Positions 1 through 5,087 of a DNA stretch of 5,952 nt are shown one piece after another (position 1 is the stretch's first letter; each line of letters opens with the position of its first letter). Below the pieces are notes generated by a model, which worked only from the letters and a program-made list of their open reading frames with translations, searched no databases and had not been told where the DNA came from. The stretch is taken from assembly GCA_017456685.1 (NCBI GenBank), contig JAFTIV010000158.1, positions 1 through 5,952 of the forward strand, in the 5' to 3' direction. The stretch comes from Clostridia bacterium. Its GTDB lineage: Bacteria > Bacillota > Clostridia > Oscillospirales > CAG-272. The translations under genes were made by a program, and so were the position numbers.

Positions 1-1239
1 CTGACCCTTGAGAATAAGTGCGCCTTTAAGTGCGATAACGAGCTCGTTAATAAGCTTTGGAGCACCTGTGCCTACACAATGATTATAAACTCTCTTGAGT
101 GACTCTTTGATGGTATTAAGCGCGATAGATGGGTGTGGGGCGGAGATGCATATCAGTCCTATCTTGTAAACTATTATCTCGCAAACGATAATGACATAGT
201 AAGGCGCTCAACAAGAATGCTTCGTGGCGCCGACCCAATAACTAAGCATATGAACACAATCTGCGATTATACCTTTTTGTGGCTCTCGGGAATTTGGGAC
301 TACTATTTCTATACCGCGGACATCGACTTTATAAACGATATTTACCCCGAAATGCTCGATGTTTGGCGCTTTGTTGAGGCTCGCCTCGATAGCGAGGGCT
401 TGTACGAGAGAAAAGGCGACGACTGGGTGTTTATCGACTGGTCAACCTTTGACCCGAACGGACCAATCTGCGCCGAGCAGATGCTTCTTGCCAGAGCCTA
501 TGAGAGCCTTGCTAAATGCGCATCACTTGTAGGAGATACCGAAAGAAGTGAATATGCCAAGGCGCGCTATGAATACATTAAAGGCGCAATAAATGAGCGC
601 TACTGGAGCGATGAAAAGGGCGCATTTGTCGATGATTATAAATCGGGCAGAAATAATGTCACTCGTCACGCAAATATTTTTGCTATCCTCTTTGATTATA
701 CCACCCCCGAGAGAAAGCAAAGCATTATTAAAAATGTAATCTATAATGATAAAATCACAAAAATAACCACCCCGTACTTCGAATTTTACGAGCTTGATGC
801 TATGTGCCGTATAGGTGATTTTAAGTATATGACCGATATGCTCGATAGCTACTGGGGAGAGATGCTTCGCCTTGGCGCTACAACCATTTGGGAGGAGTTT
901 GACCCTGCCAAAAAGGGCATAGAGCATTACGAAATGTATGGCGGAAAATACGAAAAGAGCCTTTGCCACGCGTGGGGCGCATCACCTATCTACCTTCTTG
1001 GCAGATATGCGCTGGGTGTTTCACCAACAAGCGCAGGCTATAAAACCTATGAGGTTAAGCCAAATCTTATGTGCTTCGGCAAAATAGAGGGCAAGGTCCC
1101 AACCCCATATGGCGAAATTCAAGTTAAAATGAACAAGTCAAGCATAAGGGTTCTTTCCCCAATTGATGGCGGAACACTTATAATAGGCGATAAAAGCTAC
1201 AAAATCCAAAAGAACGAGCCCCTTGTCGTTAAATACTAA
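1..1239 (+). pseudogene. alpha-L-rhamnosidase-like (GH78-type) glycosidase, C-terminal part, broken by an in-frame TGA
   Basis: The frame is open from base 1 to the TAA at 1237-1239 except for one TGA at 100-102; the 5' part lies outside the window. GH78 enzymes hydrolyse terminal alpha-L-rhamnose from pectin and plant glycosides by inversion. Visible landmarks are the six-hairpin (alpha/alpha)6 catalytic domain with DGIKRDRWVWGGD at 109-147 (the acidic motif of the family), W-E-E at 889-897 as the likely general base region, and HAWGASPIYLLGRYALGV near 967-1020, leading into the C-terminal beta domain (YEVKPNL, then a G-K-V-P-TPYG segment). Residues before the stop (NELVNKLWSTCAYT) also fit the family, so the gene was once continuous. 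The next possible start, GTG at 133, lies inside the catalytic motif and has no ribosome binding site, so it cannot give a working enzyme. Family assignment is from motif recognition; the exact substrate is inferred. Confidence 0.84.
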
Positions 1240-1282
1240 AAAACAGGACACAATCGACGATTGTGTCCTGAATTTTATTTTT
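1238..1282. terminator. Bidirectional intrinsic terminator between convergent genes
   Basis: A perfect palindrome, CAGGACACAATCG at 1244-1256 and its complement at 1258-1270, forms a stem of 11-13 bp. On the plus strand it is followed by AATTTTATTTTT; on the minus strand it is followed by six T (the A run at 1238-1243). It starts a few bases after the glycosidase stop and lies 4 bases beyond the transporter stop, so it can end both transcripts. Confidence 0.9.
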
Positions 1283-2543
1283 CGTTAATTCGCCCCTCGT
1301 TTTTGAAGGCAAATATAGCATAAAGCATAGTCACCATAGTAAGCACAAAAGCAATTGCCGAAAGCACCTGAGGCGCAAACAGGCTCATTCCAAGGAAGGA
1401 GTTTCCATTTGCTTGAATTTTAGACACAAGCGCTGACATTATAAGAGTTGCACCAAAGCCACATACACCCGCAAGCGCAAGTGAAACTGCAAGGGCATCT
1501 GCGCGCTTGCTTTCGTCAACATAGTCGAAGCAAAGGTTTATCAGCGCGCTGTTTATGCCCGCCATCGCAATCGCATTGCATATGTAGTACGCGGTATAAA
1601 CTATGTGCCCGTTTTCGGGAACGCAGAATACATTGATAAGGAAGCCAACCCCCGCTATGAGGAAGCAAATTCGTAGCATTTTTGCGAATGAAAATTTGTC
1701 AGCATATTTTCCCCAAATTATGGAAAATAAGATACGCGCCACGGCATAAACCGCCGAAAGCACCGCCACAAAGGTCTGCGAAAAGCCAAGACCGTCGTCG
1801 GCAATTTGATAAGCCCCATAGAACGGAGTTGCACTGTAGCTTGCAATATACCAAAGCATAAATACAATGCTTATTTTGATGATTTTCTTGTCTGTAAAAA
1901 CAGCCTTGAAGTCGATTTTTCTCTCCTTTGCAATTTCCCTTGGCTTTTCAATTGTCAAAACCATAGTCAAGGTGTGTATCACCATAAGCACCGACATAAC
2001 TATAGCCGAAATTACAAACGCAATTCTAATCTCGCCCCTTGCCCCGTAGTGGTCTATAAGAGCGCCCATCGCGAACGAGAATACCATACCCATTATCAAG
2101 GAAATGATTTCCTTCCTTGCGGTAAACACTCCTCTTTTGTCATCATCTACAAGCTACATAAGCCAGTCAATCTTCTTTGGGTGGGCAATATAGTAAAAGA
2201 AATAGGCAAGCAGAATAATTACAATCAATAAAATCGACTTGAAGCTCTCATCGCCACCGACAAGCGGGACGACATAAAGCGAAATAAATAAAAGCTGATT
2301 TAAAACGCTCAAAACAAGAACAAAGCCCTTGCTTCGCCTTTTTCTTATCAAAATAGAGCATAGCTGAAATACACAGCCAAGGGAGATAAAGGATGAAATA
2401 ATTCCTGTAAGGCTGTCACTTATACCAAGCTCCTTTGTAAGAAGCGCAAGATAGGTATTTGCAACCATAATCGAAATAAGATATTCAATTCCCGCCTCGA
2501 TAATGTACATAATGCGTCCGCGACGCAATAGATTCTCGTTCAT
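1275..2543 (-). pseudogene. Major facilitator superfamily transporter, interrupted by one in-frame TAG
   Basis: Reading from ATG at 2543-2541 the frame runs 422 codons to TAA at 1277-1275, a normal length for an MFS permease, but codon 130 is TAG (2156-2154). The two sides are in the same frame and join naturally: KKIDWLM, stop, LVDDDKRGVFTARKEIISL. Four hydrophobic segments precede the stop and eight follow it, giving the usual 12. Charged loops fit the fold: RKRRSKG after segment 2 and GKYADKFSFAK after segment 8; a hydrophilic central loop (EKPREIAKERK) divides the 6+6 halves. The start is supported by a GGGGG ribosome-binding tract 8 bases upstream and a promoter at 2573-2601. The downstream part could only start at GTG 2129-2127, without a ribosome binding site, so it is not a separate gene. 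The protein would be a cytoplasmic-membrane permease; substrate unknown. If the stop is real the protein is cut after segment 4. Confidence 0.85.
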
Positions 2544-2572
2544 TTTCTTGCCCCCTTTTTTTATTCGTGACT

Positions 2573-2601
2573 ATTTTAACACCAAACGAGGGCAAATTCA
2601 A
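2573..2601 (-). promoter_or_regulatory. Sigma-A promoter of the MFS transporter gene
   Basis: On the minus strand, TTGAAT (2601-2596) and TAAAAT (2578-2573) are separated by exactly 17 bases, and TGT precedes the -10 box as an extended -10 element. Transcription would start near 2566, giving a short leader of about 23 bases that carries AAAGGGGG ahead of the ATG at 2543. This intact promoter suggests that the interrupted gene is still transcribed. Confidence 0.72.
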
Positions 2602-2651
2602 CCCCTTCGTGAGATTTAAATTCATTTTATTCATTTTGCAAATGAATGGTA

Positions 2652-2717
2652 AAAGAAGAGATAAGAGTGAAAAGCGAAAAGTGAAGAGTGAAGAGATGAT
2701 TCTTGTGCAAAATGCAC
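2652..2717. repeat. Purine-rich direct repeat, copy A
   Basis: A 23-base block at 2652-2674 is repeated exactly at 2897-2919, and the following 20 bases (2682-2701) exactly at 2920-2939. Copy A carries seven extra bases (CGAAAAG, 2675-2681), apparently a slippage change in a GTGAAAA/GTGAAGA internal repeat. It ends in the small hairpin GTGCA-AAA-TGCAC (2705-2717). It lies upstream of the transporter promoter and shows no coding character. Confidence 0.8.
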
Positions 2718-2740
2718 CTTTAAAATAGACTAATCTCCGC

Positions 2741-2886
2741 ATTTTGCGTATAGCAAAATATTTCACATTGCAACCTCTCTCAAAACAGAAAAGGAAGCAA
2801 AATGGCTATGGTTGCAATATATCACTCTCACGGAGTGAGAATATCACTTTTGCGATAGCAAAAATATCACTTGTGTATTTTCACAC
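2741..2886. repeat. Array of five hairpins separated by an ATATCAC-type heptamer
   Basis: Inverted repeats follow one another, joined by seven-base spacers. Hairpin 1: ATTTTGC/GCAAAAT (2741-2759, loop GTATA). Spacer ATTTCAC 2760-2766. Hairpin 2: ATTGCAACC 2767-2775 with GGTTGCAAT 2810-2818, 34-base loop. Spacer ATATCAC 2819-2825. Hairpin 3: TCTCAC/GTGAGA (2826-2840, loop GGA). Spacer ATATCAC 2841-2847. Hairpin 4: TTTTGC/GCAAAA (2848-2863, loop GATA). Spacer ATATCAC 2864-2870. Hairpin 5, weaker: GTGT/ACAC (2873-2886). The stems differ in sequence while the spacer is kept. No protein is encoded. It is bounded by repeat copies A and B and may be one mobile or amplified non-coding element; its function is unknown. 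Confidence 0.7.
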
Positions 2887-2896
2887 TGTGAGAGGG

Positions 2897-2969
2897 AAAG
2901 AAGAGATAAGAGTGAAAAGTGAAGAGTGAAGAGATGATTTTTGTGCATTATTGTGCAAAATGCACAAAA
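2897..2969. repeat. Purine-rich direct repeat, copy B, with a nested TTGTGCA hairpin
   Basis: This is the second copy of the block at 2652-2717, lying 245 bases further on. It lacks the seven-base insert of copy A but has a longer end: TTGTGCA occurs twice (2941-2947 and 2951-2957), followed by TGCACAAAA (2961-2969). TTTTGTGCA (2939-2947) can pair with this last segment, or the inner copy can form GTGCA-AAA-TGCAC as in copy A. It lies just upstream of the G run and promoter of the secreted LRR gene. Confidence 0.78.
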
Positions 2970-2972
2970 ATC

Positions 2973-2982
2973 GGGGGGGGGG
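2973..2982 (+). repeat. Homopolymer run of ten G upstream of the LRR-protein promoter
   Basis: Ten consecutive G lie 19 bases before the -35 box of the promoter at 3002. Such tracts change length by slipped-strand mispairing, and in other bacteria length changes near promoters of surface proteins alter expression. Here this is only a possibility; the length itself may also be a sequencing or assembly error. Confidence 0.6.
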
Positions 2983-3001
2983 ATTTGTTAATTGTGCAAT
3001 A

Positions 3002-3030
3002 TTGACAATGCGTGTAATATATGGTATAAT
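3002..3030 (+). promoter_or_regulatory. Consensus sigma-A promoter of the secreted LRR gene
   Basis: TTGACA (3002-3007) and TATAAT (3025-3030) both match the consensus exactly with an ideal 17-base spacer, and TGG before the -10 box adds an extended -10 element. The start of transcription would be near 3037, giving a leader of about 46 bases. A second TATAAT at 3031-3036 overlaps the expected start region. Strong constitutive expression is the natural reading. Confidence 0.88.
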
Positions 3031-3055
3031 TATAATGTAAAAATATTTTAAATGA

Positions 3056-3077
3056 TGCGGGCAACCCGCAAGGAGGG
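3056..3077 (+). promoter_or_regulatory. Leader hairpin directly abutting a strong ribosome binding site
   Basis: TGCGGG (3056-3061) pairs with CCCGCA (3065-3070) around a CAA loop, a GC-rich stem in an AT-rich leader. The ribosome binding site AGGAGGG (3071-3077) begins at the next base and lies 5 bases from the ATG at 3083, which fixes the start codon. The hairpin could protect the mRNA or tune access to the binding site; it lacks a T run and is not a terminator. Confidence 0.68.
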
Positions 3078-3082
3078 AAATT

Positions 3083-4762
3083 ATGAAGAAAAGACTATTG
3101 CTTTTGACCCTTTTGGTTGTAGCTATTGTGTCACTTTTCGCAATTTCAGCAAGCGCTACAGAAACCACAGTTGAAAACTCGAATTTTGATGGCGGAGTTC
3201 TTTACAAATCTACAACAAACGAATTCGGAACTGTTAATTGTGTTGCAGACGGTGTATCGATAAATTCCGATAGCTATCTTGACAACTCGGCAAGAGTTGT
3301 TTTGAAGAATGCAGATGGAACATATTCTACATATCCAACACGTTATTTGATGAAAGGATCTGATTGGCAGGGTCCTTATTGGGACTATGCAACATTAAGC
3401 GCATTGACCGACGAAAATTATGAAGTAGCTTCGGTTATAAGAGTTGAAATTCCGGAAGGTGCTGCGGGTCTTAGAAGCAGTAGCTTTAAAAATTCGACTG
3501 AGCTTGTTTATGTTAAGATTGCATCTACTGTTACTGCATTGAGAAGCAATTGCTTTGAAAGTTGCGAAAAACTGGCTATAGTTGAATTCGCTTATGATTA
3601 CGAGAAATATCCTGAATTTGGCTCTGCTCTAACAGAACTTACAAACGGAGCGGTATTTTCAGGCTGTACCTCTCTTGTTAAACTTGTTTTTCCTAACTCT
3701 CTTAAAACGACTCATAACTCCGCATTTGTTAATTGCTCTTCACTTAAAGAACTAAATCTTGGTGCGAGCTACGAAAGCTGTGGTCAAGTATGTGGAGCAC
3801 CTGCAAATTTGGAAAAACTCGTTCTTTCAACAACCTTTGTTCCCGGTAGCACTCGTTTTTCGTATAACGCTGTAACTAAGGCGTCTTTTGGCACTAACCT
3901 TGTTATTTATTATACAGGAAATTATGAACAGGCTGTTGAGGTTCAAAGCAATGAAACTAATGCTTATGAAATTAAATACGGAACCTTGATTTCGTATGCT
4001 GATTTCACAGCTCCAACCTTCGTAAGAGATGAAACACTTCATTATTTTGTTTACGGATATAATTATTGTGACGCATTCTATGATGGCAATCACGCAACAG
4101 GCGATGTAAAGACCTGTACCGAGGACGTAACCTGCCAAAGAACAAAGTGTGCTCTTGTTATGGAGTCTAACTTTACCGAGCATAAGCTCGTAAAGACTCT
4201 TGCATATGCAAACGGCTTTGACAATGTGGGCGAGTATGTATGCTATTGCGAAAACGCAAGCTATTGCACAGTTGCAAATGTAACAGAGGAAAAGAGCGCA
4301 ATCATCGCCTTCAAGGGCTACTCAACACCCGAAACAGGAAGTGTGAAGGGCATTAACGCAGGCTTTAAGATTGATAAAGAACTTCTCACTCTTTATAACA
4401 ACCTCAACGAGGTTGACGCAACCCTTACAATCTTTATGGTAAACTCAAAGAGCAATGATGTAAACATCTCAAAAATCCTTGATGGAGACACACTTGAGCT
4501 TGCAGATGGCGTAAAGGGTATCAATGTAAAGATTACCTCAGTTAACTACACAAGCATTAGCGTAGAGGTAAGAGGCTTTGATGATAGTGAGGGAGGTAAC
4601 TTCTACACCCTTAACCTCATTACCGCAATCGCAGTTAAAACAGCTGACGGCGTACACTATGTTCAAGCAGGACTTAAGAATTCTCCAAATACAACCCAAA
4701 CAGTTGATGGAGTTGACTTTAACATAGTAACCGCAAATAAGGTTTATAACCCAGCTTCATAA
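3083..4762 (+). CDS. Secreted BspA-like leucine-rich-repeat protein
   Basis: The 559-residue protein starts with a clear signal peptide (MKKR, hydrophobic core, likely cut after ISASA near residue 25). A segment reading RVVLKNADGTYSTYPTRYL follows at about 70-90. Residues about 113-275 hold irregular leucine-rich repeats of the BspA/LRR_5 type, with units such as SSFKNSTELVYVKI, NCFESCEKLAIVEF, VFSGCTSLVKLVFP and AFVNCSSLKELNL. A cysteine-containing linker (about 325-400) leads to a beta-rich C-terminal region beginning near KGYSTPETGSVKGINAGFKID, like domains I recall at the ends of secreted clostridial LRR proteins. There is no LPXTG, SLH, or other visible anchor, so it is probably exported and free or non-covalently bound. 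BspA-type repeats commonly mediate protein or matrix binding; the target is unknown. Codon use changes near base 4090: Lys AAA:AAG is about 11:4 before and 3:13 after, and Glu GAA:GAG about 19:3 then 4:9. Confidence 0.87.
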   Translation: MKKRLLLLTLLVVAIVSLFAISASATETTVENSNFDGGVLYKSTTNEFGTVNCVADGVSINSDSYLDNSARVVLKNADGTYSTYPTRYLMKGSDWQGPYWDYATLSALTDENYEVASVIRVEIPEGAAGLRSSSFKNSTELVYVKIASTVTALRSNCFESCEKLAIVEFAYDYEKYPEFGSALTELTNGAVFSGCTSLVKLVFPNSLKTTHNSAFVNCSSLKELNLGASYESCGQVCGAPANLEKLVLSTTFVPGSTRFSYNAVTKASFGTNLVIYYTGNYEQAVEVQSNETNAYEIKYGTLISYADFTAPTFVRDETLHYFVYGYNYCDAFYDGNHATGDVKTCTEDVTCQRTKCALVMESNFTEHKLVKTLAYANGFDNVGEYVCYCENASYCTVANVTEEKSAIIAFKGYSTPETGSVKGINAGFKIDKELLTLYNNLNEVDATLTIFMVNSKSNDVNISKILDGDTLELADGVKGINVKITSVNYTSISVEVRGFDDSEGGNFYTLNLITAIAVKTADGVHYVQAGLKNSPNTTQTVDGVDFNIVTANKVYNPAS

Positions 4763-4766
4763 AAAC

Positions 4767-4798
4767 AAAAATCACCGACCTCGTGTCGGTGATTTTTT
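4767..4798 (+). terminator. Intrinsic terminator of the LRR gene
   Basis: Four bases after the TAA, AAAAATCACCGAC (4767-4779) pairs with GTCGGTGATTTTT (4785-4797) around the loop CTCGT, and the stem runs into six T. It is a textbook Rho-independent terminator on the plus strand. Confidence 0.93.
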
Positions 4799-4824
4799 AA
4801 TTGCTAAGCTTCAATTATAAAAGC

Positions 4825-4853
4825 AAAAACGATGCCAAGAAGCATCGTTTTTT
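4825..4853. terminator. Second, bidirectional terminator between the LRR gene and radA
   Basis: AAAAACGATGC (4825-4835) pairs with GCATCGTTTTT (4842-4852) around CAAGAA, followed by T on the plus strand; on the minus strand the same hairpin is followed by GTTTTTGCTTTT. It backs up the first LRR terminator and is the first plausible end for radA transcripts, which would then include the repeat block at 4874-5087 in their 3' tail. Confidence 0.8.
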
Positions 4854-4873
4854 GCATATACTATATTATTTTT

Positions 4874-5087
4874 TATATTTTCTTTTTTTCTTAGCTTTTC
4901 TTTTTGCTTACCTTTTCTTTTCGGCAAAAGCATAGATTTTTACATATACCTTGTTTTATTATTTTTCTTAGCTTTTCATTTTGCTTACCTTTTCTTTTTA
5001 GCAAAAGCATAGCCTTATATATTGTTTTATTATTTTTCTTAGCTTTTCTTTTTGCTTACTTTTTCTTTTCAGCAAAGAAAAAGTAAG
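4874..5087. repeat. Three tandem copies of a 71-77-base T/C-rich repeat next to radA
   Basis: Units run about 4874-4950, 4951-5021 and 5022-5087. Each holds TTTCTTAGCTTTTC, then TTTTGCTTAC and a TTTTCTTTT stretch, then AGCAAA or GGCAAAAGCATAG. The common TTAGC falls at 4891, 4968 and 5039, so periods are 77 and 71. Units 2 and 3 also share TTGTTTTATTATTTTTC. The last unit is shortened and ends in a perfect 14-base inverted repeat, CTTACTTTTTCTTT (5055-5068) and its complement (5074-5087), which touches the radA stop codon. That hairpin lacks a T run on either strand. A 60-codon open frame across the block (4904-5086) is Phe/Leu-rich repeat translation, not a gene. Confidence 0.8.

Noticed and set aside
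100..102. Selenocysteine or pyrrolysine at the internal stops
   Set aside because: Neither protein family is known to use these residues, and no obvious bacterial SECIS-type hairpin was seen right after the TGA. Suppression remains possible but is unsupported.
523..969. Minus-strand open frame of 148 codons inside the glycosidase
   Set aside because: It is antisense to a gene with clear family motifs and has no recognisable domain or ribosome binding site.
133..1239. GTG at 133 as a genuine start of a shorter glycosidase
   Set aside because: It lies within the conserved catalytic motif, has no ribosome binding site, and family-like sequence continues upstream across the TGA.
1275..2129. A separate 284-residue membrane protein starting at GTG 2129
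   Set aside because: It is in the same frame as the upstream part, lacks a ribosome binding site, and would have only the last eight segments of one MFS permease.
1806..2231. Plus-strand open frames (1448-1636, 1806-2231, 1867-2049) across the transporter
   Set aside because: They are antisense to the MFS frame; their composition is what antisense translation of membrane segments gives.
2652..2969. CRISPR array
   Set aside because: The direct repeats occur only twice, the short ATATCAC units are far below CRISPR repeat length, intervening sequences are hairpins rather than unique spacers, and no cas gene is present.
2973..2982. G-quadruplex
   Set aside because: There is one continuous G run rather than four separated G tracts; a length-variable homopolymer is the better description.
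3827..4183. Minus-strand open frame of 118 codons inside the LRR gene
   Set aside because: Antisense to a gene with promoter, ribosome binding site, signal peptide and terminator; no family match.
4904..5086. 60-codon Phe/Leu-rich open frame in the repeat block
   Set aside because: It is simply the translation of the T/C-rich tandem repeats, without a ribosome binding site.
5055..5087. Terminator for radA at the 14-bp inverted repeat
   Set aside because: The stem is AT-rich and is not followed by a T run on either strand; the hairpin at 4825-4853 is the better candidate.
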